Assembly (NCBI RefSeq): GCF_003697845.1
Contig: NZ_RDQE01000004.1
Span: 124,001-188,000 of the forward strand
Direction of reading: 5' to 3'
From: Halobellus captivus
GTDB lineage: Archaea; Halobacteriota; Halobacteria; Halobacteriales; Haloferacaceae
Length of the DNA: 64,000 nt
Both the position numbers and the translations under genes were made by a program. The notes beneath the pieces were generated by a model. It was given only the letters and a program-made list of their open reading frames with translations. It was not told the DNA's origin and did not search any database. Below are positions 1-8,299 of this stretch, piece after piece (position 1 is the stretch's first letter; the number at the start of each line of letters is the position of its first letter).

Positions 1-372
1 GACGAGTCCATCCCGGAACTCGTCGACGAGCTGTTCGCACGGAACGGCCCTCACGCGGGACCGAAGGAGACCGCCATGATCACCCACCTCGCGCCCGACC
101 TCGTCCACCCGGAGGAGTTCGAGGCCGCCCGCGACGGCGGGCTCGTCGACATCGACGACTCCGAGACGATGGTCCACGGCGCGCGCACCTTCTACGACGC
201 GGTCGACAACTCGGCGAACGGCGCGTTCGGCGATCCGACGGACGTCACGCCCGAGAAGGCCGAACGACTGTTCGAGGCTGCCGCGGACCAGCTCGTCCAG
301 CTGTTGGAGTGGCTCGACGCCCGCGAGTTCGAGTCGCTGATGCCGGATCCTCGGGTGCGATCGGCGGAGTAG
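1..372 (+). CDS. Creatininase-family amidohydrolase, C-terminal part
   Basis: The frame is open from the left edge, so the N-terminal half lies outside the window and 123 residues remain. The segment HAGPKETAM followed by HLAPDLV matches the part of creatininase-family metal hydrolases in which a His and a Glu help hold the two metal ions. The family includes creatininase, formamidopyrimidine deformylases and mycofactocin MftE-like proteins, and the fragment cannot separate these. The C-terminus (AAADQLVQLLEWL) is an ordinary helix. The gene converges on the regulator that follows, with 21 bp between the stops. Confidence 0.8.
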   Translation, partial: DESIPELVDELFARNGPHAGPKETAMITHLAPDLVHPEEFEAARDGGLVDIDDSETMVHGARTFYDAVDNSANGAFGDPTDVTPEKAERLFEAAADQLVQLLEWLDAREFESLMPDPRVRSAE

Positions 373-393
373 AGACGGGCGGTAGTCGAGCGC

Positions 394-933
394 TCACCGA
401 GAGAGCGGCATCGAGAGCCGGTAGGCGGTCCAGAGCTGGGCGATCGTCACGACCGCGAACGCCGCGAGCGCGCCGCTCGTCCACAGGAGGGGGTCGATCG
501 CGCCGACGACCGGGGCGCCGAGTTGGGCCGCAAGCACGAGACACAGCGTCACGACGCCGAGCAGCTGGTACAGCTCCGTCCAGGTGAAGCCGTAGCCGGC
601 GACGACGGTCATGTAGCGTTCCACGTCGCGCACCCCCCGACACGCGCGCACCTCCTTGCGCGTGCGGTCGTACTCGACGACGCCGAGGTCGTGAAGCCGC
701 GGCAGGTGCGTCTGGTGGAGGGAGGCGTACACGCTCTCGCGTACGCAACGCGGCGCGGGGTACTGCCCGGTCTCGTCGGCCGCGATGGCCTCCGAGAGCT
801 CCCGAACCGAGATCTCCCCGCCGCGCGTCCGCAGCTCGCGGAGGGCGTTCTTCCGGCGGCTGTTCGAGAGCACGTCGTGGATGACGGTCTCGGGAAGGGA
901 GTCGGATCGGATCTGTAGGGGAATGGGAAACAC
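394..933 (-). CDS. DUF7344-type regulator-like protein with two C-terminal membrane helices
   Basis: About 179 residues. Residues 10-110 resemble the haloarchaeal DUF7344 domain, a winged-helix-like fold: LSNSRRKNALRELR, then YASLHQTHLPRLHDLGVVEYD. Two hydrophobic stretches (LYQLLGVVTLCLVLAAQLG and LLWTSGALAAFAVVTIAQL) anchor it in the membrane. I chose the GTG at 933 because the conserved domain begins right after it and a TATA-like box (ACATATCC on the minus strand, around 970) lies at leaderless distance. Longer in-frame starts up to 1299 would add a basic, non-haloarchaeal extension. The target is unknown. It is transcribed away from the surface-protein locus, and regulation of that locus is only a guess. 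Confidence 0.65.
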   Translation of the reverse strand: MFPIPLQIRSDSLPETVIHDVLSNSRRKNALRELRTRGGEISVRELSEAIAADETGQYPAPRCVRESVYASLHQTHLPRLHDLGVVEYDRTRKEVRACRGVRDVERYMTVVAGYGFTWTELYQLLGVVTLCLVLAAQLGAPVVGAIDPLLWTSGALAAFAVVTIAQLWTAYRLSMPLSR

Positions 934-1298
934 CTCGTCTGGACATCTGAACGACGACCGAGGGGATATGTATGCGTCGCGTACTGGTGTGACACGTGTT
1001 CGCAATATTTGCTCCGGTTCGAGCCCGACCCACGGTAGGCGGTCCCACGTGATCCGGTAGGGTCTCTCAATGGAAGCGGTAGGCACACCGATGCGGACGG
1101 TATGGCCCTCCATCCGACCCTTCTGGACGTACCTGTCGAACCCGCCAGATCGTCCGAATTCGGTCGAACGACCCGTTATGACCGTCGATGGTGGGGTTCG
1201 TGAGGGCGATGGTGGCGTTCGGATCCGACGTGTCGAGTCGTAACTATCCCCCCTTCCGCTAAGGGAGGGGTACTGGCCGAAGACGCCAGGGATAACCA
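934..1298. promoter_or_regulatory. Divergent promoter region before the surface-protein locus
   Basis: No credible gene lies here. The left side carries the TATA-like box of the DUF7344 gene near 970. On the right, TAACTATCC at 1241-1249 is the likely TATA box of the first surface-protein gene. It overlaps a C-rich/G-rich hairpin (1248-1255 with 1261-1269, one bulged A). A second hairpin, CTGGC-CGAAGAC-GCCAG at 1273-1289, would sit at the 5' end of the mRNA just before the start codon at 1299. Confidence 0.5.
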
Positions 1299-2663
1299 AT
1301 GGACGACAACAACGACTTCGGACTCTCGCGGCGGCAGATGCTCGGCGGCCTCGGCATGATCGGCGTGGCCTCCGCGGGTGCGGGACTCGGAACGACGGCG
1401 TACTTCAGCGACGAGGAGAGCTTCACGGACAACACGCTCACGGCGGGTTCGCTCGACCTCTTCGTCCACGTGGACTACTCGGAAGATCAGGGAAGCTTCG
1501 GGGGGTATCAGACCCCGGCTGGGACGTACATCCAAGGCGGCGTGATCGGCCAGACCGTCGATGAGGACGGGATCGAGCTGACCGAGGGCGAGGAACTCCA
1601 GATCGAAGTCGAGGACCTGAAGCCCGGCGATTCGGGCGAGGGCGAGTTCTGTTTCTCCATCGTCGACAATCCTGCGTATCTGTGGATGTGTGGCGAGTTG
1701 ACCGCGAACGACGAGAACACCGTCACGGAGCCGGAGGCCGACGCCGACGGAGAGACCGACTCCGAGACGGATACCGAAATCGACGGCAACGGCGAGCTCG
1801 CCGACGCGATGCAGGTGACGGTCTCCTACTGTGCGCCCGACGGCGAGACAGGCGACACGATCGTCTCCGGTTCGCTGGCCGAGGTCATGGACGCGCTTTC
1901 CAACGGCGTCCCTCTGTCCGGTGACGGCGACGCCGACGCCCCGATCGCCAACCGTCCGCACTTCGACGGCGTCGACGCTCCGTTCGACGACGATGTACCG
2001 CAGATCGCCGACCAGTGCGTCTGCTTCACGTGGGAGGTTCCCGGCGAGGAGGTGGGTAACGAGATCCAGACCGACTCGGTCACCTTCGACTTCGAGTTCT
2101 ACGCCGAACAGGCCCGCCACAACGACGGGACGAACAACCCGTGCGTCGAGAGCGTCGCGGGCGAAGGCTTCCCCGAACTCGAGGACACGGTGTGGCACGT
2201 TCGTGGTATCTACGGTGACGGCGGCGGTGCGGCCAACCGCGAAATGGACATTCGACTGCCTAACGACACGGTGCTCACGCCCGACACCAACGTCTCCTGG
2301 CCCAACGGCGAAGCCGTCCCGTTCGAACTCTCCATCGAGAACGACAACGCGAAGTGGATCATTGACGGGACGCAAGTGTCCGTCGCGCCTGCGCCGCTAC
2401 CGACCGCGAACGCGGTCGTGGTCATGGCGAAGGCGTCAGCCGCGGATTCGAGCATTGAAGTCTCCGACGTCGCGTTCAATGGGACCTCGCCATCCGGCCC
2501 CGATGCCGTGTCTGCCGACGGAAACTCCCCTGGACAACAGAACATCACGCTGAACGGCGTCTCGTTCGGCGAGGGCGACGTGATCTCTGGAATGGTCGAA
2601 ATGTCGTGGCCCACCGGATCGCCGCCAAATCGCGAGGGACTCGGCTTCCGGATCGACGTATAA
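1299..2663 (+). CDS. Tat/SipW-type exported surface protein 1 (TasA-like)
   Basis: 454 residues. The N-terminus has a twin-arginine motif (SRR at 10-12), a hydrophobic stretch, then AYFSDEESFTDNTLTAG at about 34-50. That pattern is the SipW-dependent signal of TasA/CalY-type matrix proteins. A conserved core follows: DLKPGDSG near 105, DNPAYLWMCG near 125, and NEIQTDSVTFDFEFYAEQ near 254. A C-terminal extension of about 175 residues, absent from the two neighbours, looks like an extra beta-rich domain. Two more paralogues lie downstream in the same direction, each behind its own structured leader. Export and processing by the SipW-like peptidase at 8296 is inferred. A fibre or matrix subunit is the likeliest role. 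Confidence 0.75.
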   Translation: MDDNNDFGLSRRQMLGGLGMIGVASAGAGLGTTAYFSDEESFTDNTLTAGSLDLFVHVDYSEDQGSFGGYQTPAGTYIQGGVIGQTVDEDGIELTEGEELQIEVEDLKPGDSGEGEFCFSIVDNPAYLWMCGELTANDENTVTEPEADADGETDSETDTEIDGNGELADAMQVTVSYCAPDGETGDTIVSGSLAEVMDALSNGVPLSGDGDADAPIANRPHFDGVDAPFDDDVPQIADQCVCFTWEVPGEEVGNEIQTDSVTFDFEFYAEQARHNDGTNNPCVESVAGEGFPELEDTVWHVRGIYGDGGGAANREMDIRLPNDTVLTPDTNVSWPNGEAVPFELSIENDNAKWIIDGTQVSVAPAPLPTANAVVVMAKASAADSSIEVSDVAFNGTSPSGPDAVSADGNSPGQQNITLNGVSFGEGDVISGMVEMSWPTGSPPNREGLGFRIDV

Positions 2664-2675
2664 CCTGACAACCAC

Positions 2676-2692
2676 GAGCGACGCTGTCGCTC
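2676..2692 (+). terminator. Perfect hairpin after surface protein 1
   Basis: GAGCGAC, a 3-nt loop GCT, then GTCGCTC: a perfect 7-bp stem 12 bp after the stop codon. No T-run follows, so it may be a processing or stability structure in the next leader rather than a terminator. Confidence 0.35.
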
Positions 2693-2722
2693 ATCCCACC
2701 GGACCCACGTGGCTGGCCGAAA

Positions 2723-2771
2723 CGACGGTTCGACTCCGTCGGTGGGATTTCCCCCAGAGGGATGATACACA
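2723..2771 (+). promoter_or_regulatory. Leader with T-arm-like hairpin and alternative SD stems, copy A
   Basis: CGACGG-TTCGACT-CCGTCG (2723-2741) forms a 6-bp stem with a 7-nt loop that fits the tRNA T-loop consensus UUCRANY. GTGGGATTTCCCCC and CAGAGGGATGAT follow. The CCC run can pair with GGG on either side, so the second choice would cover the ribosome-binding region GAGGGATGAT that ends 5 nt before the start codon. The string GATGATACACAATGGA recurs in copy B. Compared with copies B and C, the second stem pair is A-U instead of G-C and pairing is kept. Confidence 0.6.
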
Positions 2772-4388
2772 ATGGATGACAATATCGGACTCTCACGGCG
2801 GCAGATTCTGGCCGGGCTCGGCGCGGTCGGCGTGGCTTCCGCGGGAGCAGGCCTCGGCACGACGGCGTACTTCAGCGACCAGGAATCGTTCGCGAACAAC
2901 ACGCTGACCGCGGGAGAGTTGGACCTCAAGGTCGACTGGCAACAGACCTACAACGGACCGATCCCGGGCACGGACGGCGGAGTCGGCGAACATCCCGTGA
3001 ACGCCTACCCGGACACCGCGGTCGACGGCGAGAGCTACGGCGACGGACTCCAGGACCTCAACGGGATCCGATACTCCGGTGCGGGCGAGACGGAACCGGT
3101 GTTCAACGCGGCAGAGGTCCCCGCGTGTTGTGACTGCGAGGACGACGAGTACTACGTCACGTACGGCGGTGAGTCGTACTGTATCGAGGCACTCAGCGGA
3201 GGCGACCCTGAGGACGCCTACCAACAGATCGGCGTCCGGTCGGAGGAGACGGACTTCCAAGACGAATCCCGAAGCACCGTCTTCCTGTGGAAGGACGAGG
3301 ACGACGGGGACGTCTACCTCTTCATCGTCAACGACCGGATCGATACGGAGACCGGAGGTACCGCGACCTACCGGATCGAGGGATCACCCGAGGCTCGCTG
3401 GGTGTCCAGCGACTGGGTCGTTCAGGACGACGATCCGAGTAGCGACGATTACTACGATGACCCGGACTCCTCCGATCAGGTCGCCGTCGGCAACTGGATC
3501 TGGAACGGTGAGAACACGGACGGCGGCGTCATCGGTCCGGTGAACAACAACGGGACACAGGGCGACTTCGCACTTCGTCTCACACCGGAGCTGAACCAGA
3601 TGGCCGAGCTACATGAGAATAACGCGGGAAGCTATCCCGGCTGGTTCGATGATAACAACTGGGCCCCGCTGACCCGCCTGACGGTGCTCGACGGAGATGC
3701 CAGTAACGCGATCACGCTGGAGGACGGGATCGACGCGTCCGGCGAGAGCGTCGGCCAGATCACCATCCACAGCTCCTGCGGCATCGACAGCGGTGCGGAG
3801 TTGGATACTCCGGCCGTCTTCCGGAGTCAGAACTACCCCGATCAGGAACACTTGGTCGAGCTCGACGACGTCAAACCGGGGGACACGGGCGAGATAACCT
3901 TCTCGCTCCACCTGTGTGATAACCCCGGCTACGTCTGGTTCACGGCCGGCAACTTCTCGCAGGACGGCGGGAGGCTGACCGAGCCGGAAGAGGCGGCGAT
4001 GGGAGACAGCGAGTCGGACGACGGAGAGCTCGCCGAGTACATCGACGTGACGCTCTGGTACGATGACGACTGTGACAACGTGTACGACGAGGACATTGAG
4101 ACGCCGATCTTCGAGGGGACGCTCGCAGATCTGATGGACGAGCTCGGCGTCGTGGAGGGTGCCGACGGGGAGTCCGACGACTTCGCGGGTATGCTCCAGT
4201 TGGACGCCGATCCGGATGACGGCGGCGATGTCGAGTGTTTCCCCGCCCAGGAGGGCTTCTGCGTCGGCTTCGAGTGGGAGGTTCCGATAGAAGTCGGCAA
4301 CGTCATCCAGGGGGATTCCGTCGGATTCGACCTCGGATTCTACACCGAACAGTGCCGCCACAACGACGGAAGCGGCCCGGACAACTGA
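2772..4388 (+). CDS. Tat/SipW-type exported surface protein 2 (TasA-like)
   Basis: 538 residues. It has a twin-arginine motif (SRR at 8-10) and the SipW-type signature AYFSDQESFANNTLTAG. The TasA-like core is split: the first part follows the signal, and the second (DDVKPGDTGEITFSLHLCDNPGYVW near 364-391, NVIQGDSVGFDLGFYTEQCRHNDG near 510-533) lies after an insert of about 250 residues. The insert contains a Cys cluster (ACCDC near 118, and YCIEA) and many Asp/Tyr pairs. It shares the C-terminal EQCRHNDG with the next gene. It probably acts outside the cell or attached to the S-layer. The function of the inserted region is unknown. Confidence 0.72.
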   Translation: MDDNIGLSRRQILAGLGAVGVASAGAGLGTTAYFSDQESFANNTLTAGELDLKVDWQQTYNGPIPGTDGGVGEHPVNAYPDTAVDGESYGDGLQDLNGIRYSGAGETEPVFNAAEVPACCDCEDDEYYVTYGGESYCIEALSGGDPEDAYQQIGVRSEETDFQDESRSTVFLWKDEDDGDVYLFIVNDRIDTETGGTATYRIEGSPEARWVSSDWVVQDDDPSSDDYYDDPDSSDQVAVGNWIWNGENTDGGVIGPVNNNGTQGDFALRLTPELNQMAELHENNAGSYPGWFDDNNWAPLTRLTVLDGDASNAITLEDGIDASGESVGQITIHSSCGIDSGAELDTPAVFRSQNYPDQEHLVELDDVKPGDTGEITFSLHLCDNPGYVWFTAGNFSQDGGRLTEPEEAAMGDSESDDGELAEYIDVTLWYDDDCDNVYDEDIETPIFEGTLADLMDELGVVEGADGESDDFAGMLQLDADPDDGGDVECFPAQEGFCVGFEWEVPIEVGNVIQGDSVGFDLGFYTEQCRHNDGSGPDN

Positions 4389-4471
4389 AACGACATGAAC
4401 CAGACGTCGGCGTAGCGGAACGCCGATACCTCACGTCGGCACACGGGCGGTCGGAACGACCGATCGCCCGG

Positions 4472-4521
4472 CGGCGGTTCGACTCCGCCGGTGGGGGTTC
4501 CCCTATGGGGGATGATACACA
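4472..4521 (+). promoter_or_regulatory. Leader with T-arm-like hairpin and alternative SD stems, copy B
   Basis: CGGCGG-TTCGACT-CCGCCG (4472-4490) is the same hairpin as copy A with G-C in place of A-U. It continues as GTGGGGGTTCCCC and CCCCTATGGGGGATGAT. Two exclusive stems are possible: GGGG-GTT-CCCC, which leaves the ribosome-binding G-run free, or CCCC-TAT-GGGG, which hides it. Upstream hairpins (CGGCGT...ACGCCG and GGTCG-GAA-CGACC) make this leader highly structured. It ends in the shared GATGATACACAATGGA. Confidence 0.6.
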
Positions 4522-6141
4522 ATGGACGACAAGAAAATCGGACTGTCGCGGCGAAAGATGCTTGCCGGTCTCGGCGCTGTCGGAGTTGCCTCCGCCGGAG
4601 CCGGTCTCGGGACGACGGCGTACTTCAGCGACGAGGAGAGCTTCGAGGGCAACACGCTCACCGCGGGCGAACTCGACCTCAAGATGGACTACCGCATGAC
4701 GTACCGAGGAGGTTCCGGCCGCCTCGCGGAACTTCAACAGAACTACCCGAACGCCACGTTCGTCGACGAGGACATGGAACCGACCGACGATGACACCGGC
4801 GTCTACCTCCTCGATCAGGTCCCTAGTCCCGAGAACTACCCGGGAGCAGAAGACTGGGTCATCGGTGCAAACGGCATTTTCGACCCCGAAACCGGTGAAG
4901 GGGAGGGATTCCAGCGCGACGAGCTGATCGATGCGGGTGATCTCGATGAAGCACTCATCCGGATCGGTGACGTGAAACCGGGCGACTACGGCGAGGTCAC
5001 GTTCAGTACGCACCTGTACGACAATCCCGGATACATGTGGATGGGTGGGATGCTCTCCAGTGAGAACCAGAACGGCTACACCGAACCTGAACTCGAAGCA
5101 CTCGAGGAGATGGGGGATCCAACAGACGACCCTGACGGTGACGGCCAGCTCGCGGACTCGATCCGGGCGAAGATCTGGTACGACGACAACTGTGATAACA
5201 TCCACCAAGGTGAGCGCGACGAGGAGACCGAAGGCGTCGATGTGATGCTCTCGATCGATAACTCCGGCTCCATGAATAGTGGTTCCGGAAGCAAGATGGA
5301 GCAGGCGAAGGAGGCAGCGTTGGAATTCGTCGAAAACCTCGGTCCGAACGACCGTGTCGGTCTCGTGACATTCGAATCGACCGGACAGCTTCGGCAGGGC
5401 CTCACGAGCACCCACTCGACAGTGGAGTCGTTCCTTCAGCCGGGGAATTCTGGGATCACGTCCGCCGGCCGCACCATGATGGACGCCGGCGTCGATCTGG
5501 CGGCTGACGAACTCAACGATAATGGCCGAAGTGGCGTCGACCAAGTCATCATTCTCCTTGGCGACGGCGAGCCGAACGAGTCGGATCGATCCGGTTCTGA
5601 CGATGTTCAGAACGCGAAGGACGCCGCAACGGATGCGAAAAACGACGGCATTATCGTGTTCACGATCGGACTGGGAGTGCTCAATGGAAGCACCGCTCAG
5701 ACAACGCTCATCGATATGGCGAGTTCGAGTAACGGTACCACGCTCTACTACGACTCACCGACTGGCTCGGATCTCGACGATATCTACTCGCAGATCTCCT
5801 CGGTCATCCTCACCGGCGAGGAGATCATCGCCGAAGGTACGCTACGTGAGGTAATGACCGCACTCGAAGCAGGCATCGAACTGGACGCGAACGTCCAGTC
5901 GGAGGAGCGCGTCTGTTTCACTAACTCCGTGACTCGTTGTTTCGGCTTCGAGTGGGAGCTCCCAACTGACGTCGGCAACGAGGTCCAGACCGACTCCGTG
6001 GAGTTCGCGATCGGCTTCGCCGCGGAACAGTGCCGCCACAATGACGGCGAAACGAACCCGTACGCCCCCGAAGACACCAACGAGACGAGCGACGGCAACA
6101 TGACCAACGGAGGGAATACGACTGGAGACGTTCCCGTCTGA
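4522..6141 (+). CDS. Tat/SipW-type exported protein with inserted von Willebrand A domain
   Basis: 539 residues. It has a twin-arginine motif (SRR at 9-11) and AYFSDEESFEGNTLTAG. The TasA-like core is interrupted after KIWYDDNCDN by a complete vWA domain at about 238-430. This shows the MIDAS motif DNSGS near 246, the TSAGRT loop near 313 and LLGDGEPNES near 347. The TasA-like fold resumes with EEIIAEGTLREVM and ends with NEVQTDSVEFAIGFAAEQCRHNDG. vWA domains with an intact MIDAS bind a divalent metal and often a protein ligand, so an adhesive or tip subunit of a fibre is plausible. Its leader is of the same type as that of the gene before. Confidence 0.78.
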   Translation: MDDKKIGLSRRKMLAGLGAVGVASAGAGLGTTAYFSDEESFEGNTLTAGELDLKMDYRMTYRGGSGRLAELQQNYPNATFVDEDMEPTDDDTGVYLLDQVPSPENYPGAEDWVIGANGIFDPETGEGEGFQRDELIDAGDLDEALIRIGDVKPGDYGEVTFSTHLYDNPGYMWMGGMLSSENQNGYTEPELEALEEMGDPTDDPDGDGQLADSIRAKIWYDDNCDNIHQGERDEETEGVDVMLSIDNSGSMNSGSGSKMEQAKEAALEFVENLGPNDRVGLVTFESTGQLRQGLTSTHSTVESFLQPGNSGITSAGRTMMDAGVDLAADELNDNGRSGVDQVIILLGDGEPNESDRSGSDDVQNAKDAATDAKNDGIIVFTIGLGVLNGSTAQTTLIDMASSSNGTTLYYDSPTGSDLDDIYSQISSVILTGEEIIAEGTLREVMTALEAGIELDANVQSEERVCFTNSVTRCFGFEWELPTDVGNEVQTDSVEFAIGFAAEQCRHNDGETNPYAPEDTNETSDGNMTNGGNTTGDVPV

Positions 6142-6440
6142 TCACGCACCACGAGTTCTCTGGACTCGAGTTTCTCTCCCACTCGAAGCCCCTCTCATTT
6201 TAGGGCGGTCGAGACGGCGGTTCGACTCCGCCGGTGGGACTCCCGACGCGGACGCAACGCGGCCGACGACGGGACCCGGGCGGAAAGCCGTCCGATAGGC
6301 ACCCCCTGCCATCGGTTCAATCACCCAATCAAGACGGTTCGGTGATCGAACCGTTCGGGTAGGGGGCCCATACATACGTACCGAGGAGGCGTGGAGGATA
6401 CCGACGAACCGGCCGTTCGGAGCCGACGACGAGGACACGA
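6142..6440. promoter_or_regulatory. Intergenic region with T-arm-like hairpin copy C and a perfect palindrome
   Basis: No gene is seen. The third T-arm-like hairpin, CGGCGG-TTCGACT-CCGCCG, lies at 6215-6233 followed by GTGGGACTCCC. Here the SD and ATG of copies A and B are missing and the next gene starts about 200 bp later. A CATTTTAGG stretch near 6196 could be a TATA box or a T-rich stop for the upstream gene. A perfect 8-bp hairpin (6334-6341 with 6347-6354, loop GTGAT) precedes the TATA-like CATACATA near 6370. Confidence 0.5.
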
Positions 6441-7229
6441 ATGACGAAACGAGACATACACCTAACCCGGCGGCAGGCGCTCGCGGGCGTCGGAGCCGTC
6501 GGCTTCGCGACGCTCGGGATGGCCGGCGGGCGATCGACGGGCACCCGGGACGAGACCGGCACCCGGAACGGCTATACCCGCTACACCTACGCACAGTCGG
6601 ACGTCCCGACCAGGCTCCGGGTCGGCTGGCGCAGCAGATACAACGACGAACCGGTCCGTGAGAGCCCCTCCGACGACGTCACCGACGTCGACGGCTCCGT
6701 TCGGCTCATCGACCAGGGGAACGTCCTCCCGGGCGATAAAGGCTCGACGAGCGTCGGCCTGCGGATCGACGACCCGGGAGAGACGGTCTCCGATGGAGTC
6801 CGCGTGTGGATGAAGATCGACCCGGACATCGGAGGCGATCAAGCGAGCCAGGCGCTCGCCGAGCGGATCGAGGTCTCCGCCCGCTACGACGAGGGATTCC
6901 TCGGCGTCGGCGGCTGTGCCGGCGCGGAGAACCTCGACGACGTCGGAAACTTCGGCAGCGGGATCTTCTCCGGTACCCTCGTGGATCTCGACGACGACGA
7001 CCTGACGGACGGGATCGAGGTCGACCCCGGAATCTTAGACAACGGGTGTCTGGAACCCGGAGAGAGCCGGTGTCTCGCGTTCAACTGGGCGTTCCCGGTC
7101 GGCGAGGGCGGCAACGCCGGGAAGGGCGGATCCGTCAACTTCGACGTGTCGTTCTACGCGGTCGACTGTGAGTGGGGCGGAAACCCGTTCACGGACCCGG
7201 TTCCGGAAGACGAGGGGGGATCACAATGA
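6441..7229 (+). CDS. Tat exported protein, first gene of the signal-peptidase operon
   Basis: 262 residues. A twin-arginine signal (TRR at 10-12, then QALAGVGAVGFATLGMAGG) is followed by an exported domain without the SipW-type AYFSDE signature. The core keeps TasA-like landmarks: VLPGDKGSTSVGLRIDDPG, IFSGTLVDL, RCLAFNWAFPVGEGG and VNFDVSFYAVDCEWG. It is shorter than the three upstream paralogues and may be a diverged accessory or minor subunit. Its ATGA stop/start overlap opens a run of five coupled genes reaching to 10512. I keep the ATG because the twin-arginine spacing is normal. Confidence 0.65.
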   Translation: MTKRDIHLTRRQALAGVGAVGFATLGMAGGRSTGTRDETGTRNGYTRYTYAQSDVPTRLRVGWRSRYNDEPVRESPSDDVTDVDGSVRLIDQGNVLPGDKGSTSVGLRIDDPGETVSDGVRVWMKIDPDIGGDQASQALAERIEVSARYDEGFLGVGGCAGAENLDDVGNFGSGIFSGTLVDLDDDDLTDGIEVDPGILDNGCLEPGESRCLAFNWAFPVGEGGNAGKGGSVNFDVSFYAVDCEWGGNPFTDPVPEDEGGSQ

Positions 7230-8299
7230 AAGACGACGTCGGCGGATCGGGCGGCGAACCGGCCGACCTCAGTCGTCGCCGTCTCCTCGCCGGACTCGGC
7301 GGGCTCGGCGCGATCGGGGCCGCGAGCGGCGCGGGCACGTTCGCGTACCTCTCGGACGAAGAGATGCTCCCGAACAACGCGATCGGTGCGGGCGAGGTCG
7401 AACTCGACGTGTCGTGCTCGGGCGACGGCGACTGCATCGTCTCGAACGGGATCGTGAACTTCACGCCCGACGGGCCGATCGATCGGGGCGACTCCGGGGA
7501 CGTGACCTTCGAAGTCTCCGTCCGGACTAACCCTGCGCGGCTCTGGTTTGCGACCGAGTGTCCGCCGATCCCCGACCACCTCGGCGACGCGCTGGAGGTC
7601 GATCTCACTATCGACGGCAAGGTTTTCTCGGGATCGTTCTCGGAACTCCGACGGGAGTTCGTCAAGGGACACCGGATCGACGACTCGTGTCTCGATCCGA
7701 GCGATTCCATCGACGTCGAACTCGCCTGGGAGCTTCCGGACGACGCACCCGCTGCGGTGGCAGGGCAGACGACCGGCTTCGAGTTCCATCTCTACACCGA
7801 GCAGTGCCGGCACGTCTCCGAAGACGACGCGGTGAACCCCTTCTCGGGGTCCGGGTCGTGCGACGAGCCACCGGAGTGTGCGATCTGTGACGAGGACGAC
7901 GAGGACGTGTATCGCTTCCTCGAGTTCAAGTACCTCGGGAGCGAGGCGGCATCCATCGTCGCACGAACCCAAGGGAAGGGAACGAACGGCGAGACCGCTT
8001 TCCACCAGGAAGAGAACGTCGATCCCGGCGAGACGTTCGTAGCCGACGGCGCGAACGTCAGTGGAAACTCGGGCGCACTGGGAGCCAACCTGTACCTCGA
8101 CGACGGGAGCGACGGGCAACCACAGGGGTCACAGGGGAGCGGAAGCGGACGCCCGGCCGGAGTGAAGGTCCACACGAGTTGCTCGGTGGACCTCTTCGTC
8201 GGCCAGGAGTTCGATATCGACGGAACCGCACGGTACCGCCTCGTCGGCGGGGAGATCTTCGGAAAGGGGCCGATATGCGGCTCGGAGGACCTACAATGA
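7226..8299 (+). CDS. Tat/SipW-type exported protein, operon gene 2
   Basis: 357 residues from the ATG that overlaps the previous stop (ATGA), with GGGGGGA 5 nt upstream. It has a twin-arginine motif (SRRR near 17-20) and a signature related to SipW substrates (FAYLSDEEMLPNNAIGAGEVELDV). The TasA-like core ends with GFEFHLYTEQCRHV near 195. About 145 more residues follow. They start with the Cys-rich CDEPPECAICDEDDE and contain a Gly/Ser-rich linker and KVHTSCSVDLFVGQEF, probably a second extracellular domain. Its place just before the signal peptidase suggests it is a dedicated substrate. Confidence 0.68.
   Translation: MKDDVGGSGGEPADLSRRRLLAGLGGLGAIGAASGAGTFAYLSDEEMLPNNAIGAGEVELDVSCSGDGDCIVSNGIVNFTPDGPIDRGDSGDVTFEVSVRTNPARLWFATECPPIPDHLGDALEVDLTIDGKVFSGSFSELRREFVKGHRIDDSCLDPSDSIDVELAWELPDDAPAAVAGQTTGFEFHLYTEQCRHVSEDDAVNPFSGSGSCDEPPECAICDEDDEDVYRFLEFKYLGSEAASIVARTQGKGTNGETAFHQEENVDPGETFVADGANVSGNSGALGANLYLDDGSDGQPQGSQGSGSGRPAGVKVHTSCSVDLFVGQEFDIDGTARYRLVGGEIFGKGPICGSEDLQ

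Noticed and set aside
2723-2741. T-arm-like hairpins as remains of tRNA genes
   Set aside because: No acceptor, D or anticodon arm is present around any of the three copies, and two sit at identical places before start codons.
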